DNA of 64,000 nucleotides from Phalacrocorax aristotelis (taxonomy: Eukaryota; Chordata; Aves; Suliformes; Phalacrocoracidae). Both the position numbers and the translations under genes were made by a program. Shown here piece after piece: positions 47,673 to 61,036 of the stretch (the first letter of the stretch is position 1; each line of letters begins with the position of its first letter). The stretch spans positions 63,346,733-63,410,732 of the forward strand of contig NC_134276.1 of NCBI RefSeq assembly GCF_949628215.1, in the 5' to 3' direction. A model generated the notes under the pieces. It had not been told where the DNA came from. It was given only the letters and a program-made list of their open reading frames with translations, and ran no database searches.

Positions 47673-48861
47673 ACCGATGTAGGATTTGGAAGTGCAAGCG
47701 CTCAGAACAGGTTGTCTAACTGTAACCAGCACGGTGGTGTACCTTTGTTAACGAGTTTCCCCTCTTACATTCGTCTTTAATCATTTAATAGAGAAGGAAT
47801 AGACTAAAAGGGTCGAGAACTGAAAAGCAGCAGTTGCTGCAGAAACAGGAGTACAACAAGGTATGTCTAAAAAGTAAATGGACAGGAAAATCTTAAGCAA
47901 AAGGATGAGCAGATTTGTGGAATATGAGGGAGGTGCCATGACTCTTCTGGTTTTATAGTAGTTACCCTAGTCTCTCCTCCATACGATCATAGGTCAGACA
48001 GAGAAAATCTGTACTAGTCCTCTCACCTGTTATTCAGTTCTCTACAGTACCTTTTTATCTCCAGACCAAAATAATAGAAGAGAAAGACCCTCCTCTTTCT
48101 GTCTGCAGCAGACCTGATGCCATTAGGAGGCACTGTTAAACACACACAAAAAACCAGTTCATATGTAAACAGTCAAGACCTAGCATTTGTTTCAGTGTCT
48201 GGCAGAAGAACAACTTAGGCTGAGGCTTTAAAAAATCCAAACCTTTCAAGAGGAGCACATCAGTGACCTCCCAGCTTTCTATGCTGGTAGAGTACTGCTT
48301 GCAGCATTCCAGCACTTGTGGAATTTTGATGAAGCACCAGTTTGCAAAAGATACTGTCAGCACATTTTTATGCCAACTGTTGCACTCAGAATGAAGTGCT
48401 ATGAATATAAGGACCATGTGCATTGTTACTCGGGTTTGCAGCTCACACTGATTTTGATTTTCCATCTTTCTGGCTCTAAAACTTCTGCTTATCCTAACCA
48501 GATAAATAATGTAAGAAAATGTGAAATTCTGAATGGTCCATACACTTTGAAAATCTTTGATAGTTCGACCATAATACTGTGTTTGGCATAGCTGCACAGC
48601 TTTTTATTTGAAACTGGCCTGCATCCAACTGGTTAGAAGAAGCACCGAGAACTCCTATCTATCTGTAAAAAAGCACTGGGGGCTTGAGGAGACTCCCCTG
48701 ATTTGGACTCTTTTATGTTTCTTATAATTCTTTATGCCAGCTAACTCTAAAAAGAATACATTACAGGATTTAGCCGGTATGAAGATTAGATGATAAATGA
48801 ATACATGAAAAACTATGCATAAGGCAGCATATTTTTAATAGGATATGAATAAGAAAAAAAT
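47673..48861. other. Non-coding spacer between CR1 copies
   Basis: No gene recognised. A 153-codon frame on the minus strand (48136-48597) overlaps a 91-codon plus-strand frame. It has no family motif and is within the length expected by chance. A T/A-rich piece at 48840-48862 precedes the next CR1 fragment. Confidence 0.6.
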
Positions 48862-49128
48862 TTAGGATAATAGGAAAAGGCCTAAGATTGTGCCAAGGGA
48901 GGTTTAGGTTGGATATTAGGAAAAAATTCTTCACCAGAAGGGTTGTCAAGCGTTGGAACAGGATGCCCATGGAAGTGGTGGAGCCACCATCCCTGGAGGT
49001 ATTTAGAAGATGTTGAGATGTGGCACTTAGGGACATGGTTTAGCTGTGGACTTGGACATGTTAGGTTAAAGATTGGACTGGATGACCTTAAAGGTCTTTT
49101 CCAACCTAAACAATTCTATGATCCTATG
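48862..49128 (+). mobile_element. CR1 3'-end fragment, about 265 bp
   Basis: CTAAGATTGTGCCAAGGGAG, TTGGATATTAGGAAAAAATT, CTTCACCAGAAGGGTTGTCA, then GGACATGGTTTAGCTGTGG and the tail CAACCTAAACAATTCTATGA, TCCTATG. It aligns block for block with the last 265 bases of the element at 13113-15200, so both are the same or sister subfamilies. It contains the last part of ORF2 (a frame through RRVVKRWNR-type codons) and the 3' UTR only. Confidence 0.93.
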
Positions 49129-52100
49129 AAATTTAAGTTGAAGAAGGATGCAGAGTTTCTGTACCAAGTGTCTGTGACACTGTGTTTCCGCAGAGCACTG
49201 AGAATGTGCAAGCAGCCTGACAGCAGCAGAAGCTGACATTGGTGGTCACTTTGGATTGACCTCTAAAATTTTGTGTCATCCTATAGAGTGTATCAAACTA
49301 AACTGGAGGGTAGAAACCCTGAAACACAAATTAAAATGAGATGAAGTAATATGAACTAAATGTTCAAAATTTATTTGGAAAACATGTCATGTCTACAAGA
49401 CAGCATAATTCCTCTCCCTCTCCACCAATAAAGCCTGGTGTAAGCTTGGAATCTTGAGAAAGATTAAAATGAAAGACTTATTTATCCCTAACAGAACTTC
49501 CTGAAATAAAAGATCTCTCAGAAGTATGAAAAGAGAAATTGGTGTAGTCACTGAATCTTACTGCAAAGTACTCTGTGCACCACATAAACAACAATATTTG
49601 CCTCAGAATCATTGTCATGTAACCTGTAATTCTGGGGACCCATATAGGATCTCTGTTTATTTTCTGTACATAAATGTATGCTTCTTAATGTGTTAGTGCA
49701 TCTGTTATTGCGGACAGAGCTCTTCATTTCTGATATTCAAATGAGAGTTATTTTTACTTTTTTTTTTTTTTAACTTGAAGATTGCAAAAACTTTGTCCTA
49801 TATATAAAATGTTACTTTCCTCTTTTAGTACAGTTAAATGGTAGATAAACTGTGCTGGAATTTCTGAAGAGCAGGAAGCCTCCAAAGAGTATATAAAATA
49901 AGTAATGATGTAAAGGAAATTAACTTGCACATTACAAGCAAAAATGTCATTTTATGTTGACATATCTGTCTTAAAATGGATGTCACACAGATGCCGGCAT
50001 TTGATTCAGTGGAATAGGAGTCATCTAAGGTTTATATTAAGAAGTAATTGTTAGGCTTAGTAGATAAATAGGAAAACTGAAAACCTTCCTTCAGCCCTGG
50101 CTGTGTGATGTATGTCAAATTAAAAAAAACACCCCAAACTATTTCTGTGAATGACATTTGTAGTTCCTTAAATCAGGGCATTGAAGAAACTCAGTCAGGG
50201 TTATAATTAGGCACACCATGTTACACCTAGATTAGACACCGCTCTTTGCCATCAACTTGCAGCATACTAGTGATTCTCCAGACACAGCCAGGGTAGGCAG
50301 GCATGGGGGATGATGAAAAACAGAAGAAAGAATTATTTTGTGAAAGTGGAGTTATATGATAGGAGAATGGGAATAATAAGGACTGTGGGGTGGAAGACCA
50401 GCCTTTGGATCTTCAACCTTGAGGTTGATTTGAAGTGTCATGAGGAGGTGCTCAGTGAATTCCCCTTACATTTAACACTGATAAAGGATTCCATCTCTAA
50501 ATATCACTAGTGGCCCTACTTTCTTCAAGGCAGTGAAGGCATTATTTTCCCACTGTAAATATGGGCTATGTGCTGAAAACTGAATGCTGCAGATGAAACA
50601 CCCCAGATACCTGTTGAAAATTCCTCTCCGCAAGGAACAGATGGTTGTATGAGAGAATTTGTATTTGTGCCAACAGAATCATTCAAACACCCACATTGTG
50701 AAGGTCACCAAGTGCAGAATTAGCACAGACACCAGCTTCAGGATGATGGTTGCCAAGTCCTAGCTGCACCTGGCTGAAACCGAAACATAATCATCCTGGG
50801 GTGAGTCATGTTTGGTAACTGTATCTCGAGTAAACCAATCAAGTGCATATCAAGCTGAAATAAAACATTATTGGTTCATTAAATTACTTTAAAAAAGCAA
50901 TTTAAAGTCTCTGCATCAGTAGCACAAAAAGAGGATTAAAAGCCAAAGACTGGATTCCTGGAACGAACTTGCATGCAGAACTGCAATGTCTAAGTCTTAG
51001 GTTTCCTGCCAGCTAACAGAATCTCGTACATGAGGAGCTACAGGAAGCAGCTCAATTCTATCAAGAAACACTAAAAACTAGAAAACACTTGCTAGAAAGC
51101 ACAAGCAAGAAAATACTACTCTGAAAATAGCATTAGAGTTGAAAGTAAATTTACTGAGAATTCAGGATTTAGTGAAGGAAGGAATTAAGGCTTATTAATA
51201 TTTATTATCTTTTAATTAAAATGCTTAAAAATAAATTATTTGTGTTCTCATAATGGTCATAAGGTTCTCCAGAAGTCATCTACTTTATCCTGTCCAAGAG
51301 AAATGCCCAATGTTTTATGTTTTGAGACAAAAATATTGCAGTGCCTTGGAGGGGACACTCGGAGCAGAAGTCGCTATTTTTTTGGATAGGGCAGGGTTTT
51401 ATTCTGACTTAAACATGACTCTCTTAAATTTGGGGTAGGCTTTGTATATAGGCCTTTGTAGTTCTGTTTCTTTAAACTTATGGATTGATTATCTGCATTA
51501 TTCTTCAAAGAAGACCATGTTAACAGTTTTCCAAAGGTGGGAGTCCCTCTTTTTATTTATTATTTATTTATTTTTAAATTTCTTGGTCCTTATGCCTGGG
51601 TCCAGTTGAAAATATAGTCAGGAGTCTAAGATAGTCATATTGCATTACTACTTTTAGCAGGGTAAGACTAAAGCTTCAGGAACTTGAATTGTCCAGAGAA
51701 TGAACTTTTGTTAAGCTTATTTGCACACCCAGCCTGAATCAGAGGGCCCTATCTTCACCGAGGAACCATGCAGGAAATTACCTGATCTTTTTGTACACTT
51801 CCCCTTTCATCTTTTGCTCTGAGCATGCTATTTGTTTGTCTGTTTTCTTTTTTGTGTCATTTTCATCCCCATTCTGCAGATTTGCCTGCATTAGTACTGA
51901 ATATTCGTCTTTCATGAACGATGCTTACTTGGCCTTACTGAAACTGAATTAGTTTCTTATTTTCTGCCACTAGACTTTCTGAGTAGTCAGTTTCCTACCC
52001 ATTTTGTTATAAATCCAAAAGAATTCCTTCATCCCTTCCAGATGAAGATTCTATCCTACTCAGCTGCTTTCTTCTGTTCATGTTCCTCATGCCTAGCTCT

Positions 52101-52844
52101 GAGACCAACTTCTTCCAGCCCTAGGCTGTTTTTTCCTGTGGGGCACTTTGTCTCATATTTGGATTCAGTATTATGGTTACAAGTTTCTCTGGCAAGTTTC
52201 ACTGATGCCATCATCTGCAAAGAGGGAAAACAAGTGTGAAGGAGATTTATGTCCAAAAAAGGTTTTGCCCTGGGCCAAATCTGCATGTGCATTCCAGCCA
52301 AGGAAGTATTTATGTGTATGTTAAAAATAAGCTTGACAGAGACTATACAATTTGCAGCTAAATAGTCTAGAATTGTCTCCCCCCTCACCTTCCTCGGAAT
52401 CATTGTTATAAAACCCCTTTCTTTTTTAAACACCCCAACAAAGAGGCAGTCACTTCCTAACATCCTCAAAATGAGCTTTTTTCTGCTAAGGTATACATGC
52501 TGCTTGAATCATCCTGAGAGAGTCTGAAGTCCTTACAGCAGATTAAATAATAAACATTATTCTCATATTCCAGGAATCCTATTCTCCACTTAAGTCATTA
52601 AATTTAGTGGATGATATAATTTAATCATTAAATAATTACATAAAGGAAACGATATTCAGGGATTCCTGAAAGTCCTGATCTCCACAGAGGTACTCTCTAG
52701 TGGAAATTATCTATTTGCTAGCATTCTATTGCCTCGACCATTTTGCTTAACTGTATCTCCAGCCTGATGCTCTTATAGCTTTAGTTTCATTTTCTCCTCT
52801 CTTAAATGAAGTCCTGGTTCTGAAAGGTGCTTGGTACTTGAGGT

Positions 52845-52925
52845 GCAGTCACCTCTATTTCCATTTGAAGTCAACGGGAAAGGATGGTGCTCAGCCTTTT
52901 ACGCTACTGATTCTGCCTGTGAGAG
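52845..52925. repeat. Possible ancient repeat remnant
   Basis: CCATTTGAAGTCAACGGGAA followed by GGATGGTGCTCAGCCTTTTA. I recall a sauropsid repeat reading like 'ccattgacttcaatggga ... gggtgctcagcacctt'. Only partly matching, family not assigned. Confidence 0.4.
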
Positions 52926-55900
52926 AGCAGTCAAAGGTCTGCAATATCCGTCTTTCAGATGATTGAATGCCAACCTCATCAAATTGAAGTTCAGGCTTTC
53001 TTGACCTCTGGCTAATGTTGTTGACTTCATTTAACATTCTATCTTAAAAAAGATGTAATAATTCAATGCTGTCTCCTTAGAGCTTCCTGTCAGCCTATCC
53101 AGAGTGAACTGGGCAATGTGAATATTTTTGCTTTGTTTAAGCTATCTCAATCGCCTTTCTTTTGGTGATCTTTTTCTACAGGAATATAATCTTTGTTCAG
53201 TCTGCTATACTGTGAGCATTAATGTTCATTCCCATTCCTGACACAGACGAAGTGAGGAAATCCAGGAGGATATATTCTATGATTGCTCCTGAAACCTCGT
53301 ATTTTTTCTTTGAGTTTTGCCATACTAGTAAGGGCTAGCCATGAGCTAGACAGAAGGTTAAAGTTTTCATTTTAAATTTGAAATGAAAGGAATATAATGA
53401 TAATTAGGGGTGGTTTCAGGCATACAGGAAACACAGAGAAGAAAGTAATAGCCACTGTTCCCATGATTAGAAGGATGTGTTACTGAGGACAGGATCTCTG
53501 CACTAACTTGACCTCTCTGAGTGTGAGACAGGTAAGTTCCTCTCTAGTCAATGAACAGAAATATGCACCTCTGGATGGCAATCCACCCCGCTTATTTTAA
53601 ACACTTTTTCTGGACTACAGATAGAGTCTAGATGACAGACTTAGACTGGACACATAGGGAACGATTCAGGTGCCTAAACATAGATGTGTGCTGCCAATTT
53701 AGACACTCAAAGGAATTTCCTCTGGCATAGGTCTTTCAGAGATGCAGTATAATCTCTGTCAGTCCTGTGCAAGATGTTTTGGACCCTTGTAAGGAGCTAA
53801 AATGTTATAATGTAAGAAATGCTGCCTAAATAAGATGTCTAAAATTGGTAAGATTAGCTGCATATAAAGGATATAAAACCGGTGGAGTGGATGAGGATGG
53901 ATCAACAAAATAAGCTGTAGTAAGGAAGAAAAGGAGAAGCTTTCTAGAGAATTTAACATCTAAGAAGGCTATTTGTAGTACTGCACAGATATTGGTCAGA
54001 AATGGAATGTGGCAGTTTATTTTCACTTGCTGGTATGAATTATTCTGGGTTCAAAATTCAATACCCAAGTGAGGTAACAAATTGGGAAAATGATAAAGAA
54101 AGGAATAGGGAAATTGGAAAGAAACTAAGACAAACCCAAAAATTTCAAGAGTAATAAAGTAAAAGTAAAGATAAATCCTGATGATGATTTGTAGCTACAC
54201 AGCAGATCAACAGACAGGAAGGATTTGGGATGGAGGAAGGAGGTGGTCATTAAAGATTATTATGTGCTTTAGGAGTATGACAAGTTCTCAAATAAGGGGA
54301 ATAATAGTCGGCTTTTGAGAGAAAAAAGGCATGTTTTGCCAGAGGAAGATTTTATGTCCTTGTACTGAAATATTTAGCAGAAATTCACTCAAAACTGATC
54401 TGACAATATCAAGAAAACACAAGCAATATGATGGGACATTGATGGATCTTTCAAAAGACTGAGACTGCAGATAGGACAGAATTTAACAAATAAGGGGGTT
54501 TGGTTTTACTTTATTGTTCTATCCTGAGAGCAAAGACAGAAGTTGGACGACGAAATGCATCCATGCCAGTGGAAGGACAATAGGAACTGCTGATGGTACA
54601 GGTAAGTTTGAAGGAAGATTCATAGATACGAGGTTTCTGTCAGGGAAGTAATGACTGTTCAAGGCACTGTGTTAAACAGATAAGATAGAGAACTGAAAAT
54701 TAGAGAAGTATCAGTGTAAAAATTGAAATAATTGCTCTGAAACTGTGACAAACTAATTGCAAAACCTTTATGCCAAACTACGAAGGATTTTTTTTTTTTT
54801 TTGGCAGGAGAGTATGGTTGTTTGGCTGACTTCAAAGACAGCTGTACTGGCAAAAACTGAATTGTTTCTGGGTCAGTCACATGGGTGTACGTAGCTCATT
54901 TCAGCATAAGTGTCTCTCAGTTCCCTGTTTCCCTCACACAGGTTTTCCCCAGTGTTTATTCTTTGATTCTGATGGATATGAATAATAGCATATTTAATGA
55001 AAACACTATGTAAATACTTTATGAAACCCCTGCAAATAATTTTTGTGGCTGAAGTGAGTTGTAAATGTAATGGATATATTGTGTAAAAATTCATTGTGAT
55101 TTTTAGAAGAAAGCATTCAGTCTGTCAATTCCGTTCAGCTATAGATAAGGTTTAGTGAAGGAAATGCACTGAAAACATTTTTTAAATGTTATGGGATTTT
55201 TTTACTGTGCTATATCAGTGCACAAATGCGCATCTGAAATTGTTCTGTCCAAGAACACCATGTAATCTTGAAATATGGATATCATTTCAGAGACATAGAG
55301 GACAGTAAGGGAGGATTTAATGGTCAATGTGCTGCCCTCTGAAATGAATTTTGTCTGTTATAACACTATCCTGGATTTATATAGGAGTCTATGTAGTTTA
55401 ATTGTCCAAACCGTTCACCGCCAGGAAACAAAAAGAACCCTAGGGAAATCATTTGGAAAAGACCTGATAATCCCTAGATGTAATCTGTGCCCAAGCAGGT
55501 AAGGAACCAGGCAGAGCTGCATTCTGTAAATTCTAGTGAGCTCAAGGGACACCCAGTCCTTAGTCCATCCTTTTTGGATTAGGAGCCATGGCCCTGCCTC
55601 CCTATGCTGGGTCAGGAACCTCCTTTTCTGGTTGGAGGGCATGTGGAGAATACCAGCTGTCATTCTAGAATGATAAGTGAGTGTGGACCTATTTTTTAAA
55701 ATGCTGTTTCTAATCAAATATATACTTGTTTCCAAAAGGAACCAGGCTTGGTCAATTAAAGTATGTGTCTGTTTTCCTACCATACTGTCCTCAAGATCTC
55801 TTGTACCTATTAGGCGTTTTTCACTGCATTTAACATAAGCATAGACCAAAATCTGTGATTTTATTCTTTGTGAAGTTAGTTTTTGTGAAAATTTTGGAGC

Positions 55901-56542
55901 GATTAAGAAAGGCAGTTGCACATTTTGACAAGAGAGTAACGAAGACTTTTATCATTGATGTAGTGCCAGGAAACATACTGTGTCAGGAACTGATATTTCT
56001 ACTGTTTCTGATACGATATCTTCTAAATTTGAGATTATGGAGATTCAGCATTATGGATGGGTTTTTTTCCACTGAATGGGAAGTATTCTGTCCTATCAAA
56101 TGTGAGCATAGTATAAGCCAAAGCTCATTTTTTTAAAAAACTTTTCCACACAGATCCATGTTTTCCTTGTTTTGTAGTACAACATTGTACTGGGTTATGC
56201 TTTCTAAATTGACATTCCATGTGTTAATCATCTCTATTTATATTCATTTGTATAATGGCTGTAAAAACCCTATTCTAGTCATTATTCCAAGCCCTGTCTT
56301 CTGCACCCAAACTTCTTCTCTTTATCAAGCGTGATTATAGGGTAGAGAACAATTTGTTTAAAAAGCTGAAAACTGAATAGAGTTTGGAAAAAGATATTTA
56401 GCTACAAACATTAGTGACAAACACTAACATGCAAATCCATGGAAATCAAGTCACCATGGTATTAAATTCCTACTTGGTGGCTTTTCAAGTAAAAGGATGA
56501 TCTTTGCTTTCAACTTAAGGAAGGAAAAAAAAAGGAGTTTTA

Positions 56543-56590
56543 TTGTTTTGTTTTGTTTTGTTTTGTTTTGTTTTGTTTTGTTTTGTTTTT
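56543..56590 (+). repeat. (TTTTG)8 microsatellite
   Basis: Eight perfect TTTTG units at 56546-56585, followed by TTTTT. The longest perfect tandem array I see in the window; likely length-polymorphic. Confidence 0.95.
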
Positions 56591-59247
56591 AATAGAAAAG
56601 TTGAGATCTGATCCAGCTGACTTTTAAAGCCATTATAAGCTGTTTAGTGGTCTATTAGATTTGGTACTCAAATTAATGTTAAATGACTTGTAGTTTACCA
56701 GCACTGAAAAACATATTTTATGAACTCTGACTCATGGATTTACACATGACTTGTAGTATTGAACCAATTTATGTGAATAATTGATAAAAAAGCCTTTGTA
56801 TTTGCTTTTGCTGATCATGTTTCCTCACAGGAATTACTGTGTCTAACAGGTAGTCAATGTTTATAAGGATGATTTAAGTTTTAAAATAATTATTTTTACA
56901 TTAGTAGTAAAGTTGTCATAGTCTATAGGCCTAAGCAAGATTAGTAGGAAGCAGCAATATATTTTATGAGATTAATAAATGCATTAAAAACACTCAGTGG
57001 CCTCCCCCCTGGAAAACAGAAAAAACCCTCCCACTTCCCCAGCATTTGGTACCTCAACTGTTACTGTATTGACACTATTTTTAATGCATGGCAAAGAGGG
57101 TCATTTTAAACTCAAATCCAAAGTTTAAAATAATCATAACTACTTCAGTATTCATTCAGTGAATGTCTGTTTGGAATAACAGATATCTGACACAGCTTGA
57201 ACTGAGGGTGACCTAGCAGTGCCAATCTGCAGATAGTATTTAGTTATATAATTTAATGGCCTTCACATATTTCTATCTAGGTGTCTGAGGCAGGTTTCCT
57301 CTTTCATACAAATCTTGTGGTAACCTTTGCTCCCCAATGGTTTAAATCACATTCTTAAGGGATTAAACTGTTATGACAAAAGAGGAATGTTTAGATATTC
57401 TGCTTTGCAGCTAAAAATTTGTCAGATTAGAAATTGTGTATTTTATAATCTCAAGATCAAAGAAGCTTTCCATCAAAGCTTTATGTCTGCTGTAATATTT
57501 TCCCAACCTTTGTTGAACCTGAATTGTTTTGGATTATCTCACATTGGGTTCACTGAGTACGCCTAGCTGAATGTGGGAAAAAGCTTCCTGCCAAACATTT
57601 TAAACATTTCACATGTGTAGGGCAGAGGCGGTAAGCCACAGGTATTAGTTTACTGCAGTGGCGAAGCTTGCTTTAACAGTCTTTTTCACTCTACTTTTAT
57701 ACGAGATGCTTTTTGAGATTAGTATGACAGATAAAACCCCACAGGGCAACCGTTTATCTTCCATTAGGAATACCATTCACTTTCTTTAACCTGGTGACCT
57801 AAGTGCTCCTGTAAAGAGTCTCTTTTATAGAGTTTTTACATCTCGATGGATTAAGTATCATTTCTCTGCTGAGGAAAAAAAAAAAAAACCAACCCACAAT
57901 TCAATTTCTTTAGAAGAATGGTTTGTCAGAGGAGAATAGTTTTTGTCTTTATCCATCTTTAAATCCAGCAGTCATGTTCCCCAAACAGTCACAAAACAGT
58001 GATCATTCAAAGTTCAAATTGTCAGTTAATTCAGAGTCCACTCACCGAGTCCCTTTATTACAGTTTCACTGCGTACTTGGCAAGGCAAATAGCATACCAA
58101 GAGGACAGAGGATAGAGGGTTTAGCAATTCTCTGTGCTGTGTAGTACCTTGATAGTCTTTAATGTTATTTGGCATAATCTTTGTGAAAAATGCATGTTTA
58201 CAGTAATATCTTTTTTTCTGCTAAAAACATAACATTATGGAGAGTTATATATGCCTCTATATAAAACCATACATAATCAAAGTAAATCTGAACAGCCTCC
58301 ATAAAGAAATAATCAAAACCATTGTTTAGACATTTCCAAACAAAAGCCTGGAATTTAGCATAGACACGTGAGTTCCCTAGGTTCCAATCAGTATCTTTTG
58401 GGATAGCCAGATAGGTTGACTTTTTAATGAAGATAAAGAAAAATAATATGCCCAAACATACAAAAATGTTAAGTGTGTCTTGTCTTTTGCATTTGCTGTT
58501 TGGTTTATAAAAAAGTAGGAATGCCTTCAGCGCTCTCATCTATGATGAGAGACCTGGCCCTGTGCTCAGATGCTGCACTGCACCACATTTTAGACTGAAG
58601 CTCAGGAACATATTCTTTTTCAGTGGTACTTGCTTGAAATAAACCCTTCCCCCTAGCTTTAAAATCTTGAATATAAATTATTGTCTCCTGATACTTTTCT
58701 GCATTATTCTTGTCTAACTACCGCACTGTAATAACTGGCAATTCTCTGTTCTCAAGCATGTCTTCATTTCATTCCCTTTCTGCACTCAGTGACCTGTTTT
58801 CTTGATTGTTTTAGGTACCGTGCATGTATTTGCAGGAGTTAGAAGTCATTTTGGATTATCTGTTCCACCTGCACTTTTTTAGGCCCTGATCTTTTCAGTT
58901 GCAACATGAAATGGCCCAGTTGCTTTGCTGGAGCTCTGCACAGGAGGAGTAGCTCACACATTGCAACTTGAAGTGCATTCCTGTTTCTGTCCCTGCTCAA
59001 CTTTTTTTCATTTAGTCAGAGAGTCTATAAAAAGCACTGAATGTAGCCTATATTTTTAGCCAAATAGCCAAAGTTATTTTTTTTAACTATTTATTATTTA
59101 ATAGCATTTTTAAAATGTACTTGAGATACAAGTGTTATCACATGTGGAGAAAGTCCACCAAAAGTACAGCACTTACATGTGTGTCATTTGTTTTTCAAGG
59201 GGTGTGCATATATTAAAAGCAGCACAATATCAATGTCTTCAGCTATT

Positions 59248-59269
59248 CAAGTTTACACAGGTAAACTTG
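59248..59269. repeat. Perfect 9-bp inverted repeat
   Basis: CAAGTTTAC, ACAG, GTAAACTTG. Each arm holds GTAAAC, the core of forkhead sites. Could be a paired binding site or chance. Confidence 0.4.
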
Positions 59270-61016
59270 TAGTTTAAAAGTAGTTATAAAAAAAACTGTA
59301 TTCTTTTTATAAAAATGTGAAAAATACTATGAGAAAGACAAAGGATTAGACTTTTTTTGTATTCATATTACTGATAATTGAAAGGTAGATTCACTATATG
59401 TAATTCCTATCACATCAGATGTTGAAGAATTCTTTTTTTTTCCCCTTTTGTGTCCAGTACCACTTTCCTCATCCTAGTCTACTGCTGTCTGTACCCTGAC
59501 ATGTTTGTTCACCCTATTGCCACTTTAAAGGAAAATATTTTATTTTAAATTCCAAGAGTGAAACTGTACTCTTTAGCTCTGAATTAGAATCTAAGTCTAC
59601 TACTTATGGGCCACCTGTACTAAATAAAAATCCCCTATATCTAATGTTTATATTCTGTTCTCCTGTGCTTATGGAGTCAGAATGAGACATCTGGTCCTAT
59701 AACAGCATCATCTTAGTGTGTCTGCACTTACTGGGCCTGTTAATTGTGAGATACAATGTTAACATTAACCAGCTTATTTATTTCTAAGTGCCAGAATCTT
59801 GTGATTTTGTCATATATGACAAATCTTTTGATCATGGTGTGGAAGAGTATACTAAAATGCTCTGCAAATACTTACTAATTAGTAGAAAAACTGGCATTAT
59901 TCTGAGAAAGGCAAATTATGCCAAAACAATGCTATTTTAGTTACACAGTCTTCCCATGCTTGTTTAACTACAGTATCTCTGGATGCATGGTTCCCCATGT
60001 TCTGGTTTCTTCGTATATAATTTCCCCAAAATTAAAAGAGGAATTTTTAGATTGGAGAAATTACATGAATTAATATCTTTCAGAGGTGCTAATATTAACG
60101 GAATTGTGATTTGGTAGACGGATGTGAAAAGTGAAACCTTGCAGACTGGAAAAAAAAAAAATTAGAGAAGAAAACACAACTTATGCCTTCTGGGATACTT
60201 ATCAAACTGTTTTAAAGGACTGAGAAATGAGATTGTACTTGCCCATGGTCAAGGGATTTCTGAACTAGAATATTAAAGGTTTGTTAGAATTAGGTTTCAA
60301 ACAATGTTGGGCATTTCATGCTTGAGTGACAAAAAGACAATTATTTCTCAGAGTCTTTGCTGCCTCTGGGCATGATTAAATAATGGAATTGTATTCTCAG
60401 AAAGTTTATTACTTTTAACAGCTTTTCAAGCTAAAGTCTTTATAAATAAAAAGAGCCATAATTTAAAAAAGATAAAAGCCATGTGCCGTTTCATCCCCTC
60501 AAAACATGGAAGAGAAAGAAGTGTGTGCAATAGTATCTATAACCTTTAGCATGTAGTTTTCCTGAGGTACATATTCCTGAGGGAAAGAAAATGTGATGCT
60601 TCCAGGGCTGAGGGCATCTGTTCGTGCTTGCTTTGTTGTTATATGTTTCTCTCAGCAATGGCTTACCCAAAAATCTTGAGTGAACTGATTGGGGTTTGCT
60701 GAATTTTGATGGTGGTTCCACAGGTGGAGAATAAATTAAAAAAACAAACCACCATATTCAGATACTTTACCTAGCTTTGCCATTCATGCATATCTCTAAA
60801 CCATACTGCAGCATGTGCAAAAGCAATCGCTGTTCAGCAAGGTCAGTCCCGAAGTACTACAAGTAGCCTGTGCCTGTAGACTGCTTGTAATCAGGTCATC
60901 AGGTATAATTTCTGGATGAAAGAGCAAGTTGGGGTACTGGGCTCTTCGGCAGCATTATGCTTTGGGGTACAGCCCACAGAATAAGAGTTTGTGACCTTTC
61001 CTGTCCCCGCACAGGT

Positions 61017-61036
61017 GCTGGCTGGCTGGCTGGCTG
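61017..61036 (+). repeat. (GCTG)5 microsatellite
   Basis: Five perfect GCTG units directly after CCCCGCACAGGT. Short and possibly variable. Confidence 0.85.

Noticed and set aside
48136..48597. 153-codon open frame on the minus strand
   Set aside because: Overlaps a 91-codon plus-strand frame, lies between CR1 copies, and shows no recognisable domain. Length is compatible with chance.
52056..52469. 137-codon open frame on the minus strand
   Set aside because: Overlaps an open plus-strand frame and has no family signature.
55415..55921. 168-codon open frame on the minus strand
   Set aside because: No family motif, unusual residue make-up for a structured protein, and no splice or promoter context. 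In 64 kb of AT-rich DNA a frame this long on either strand is near the chance expectation.
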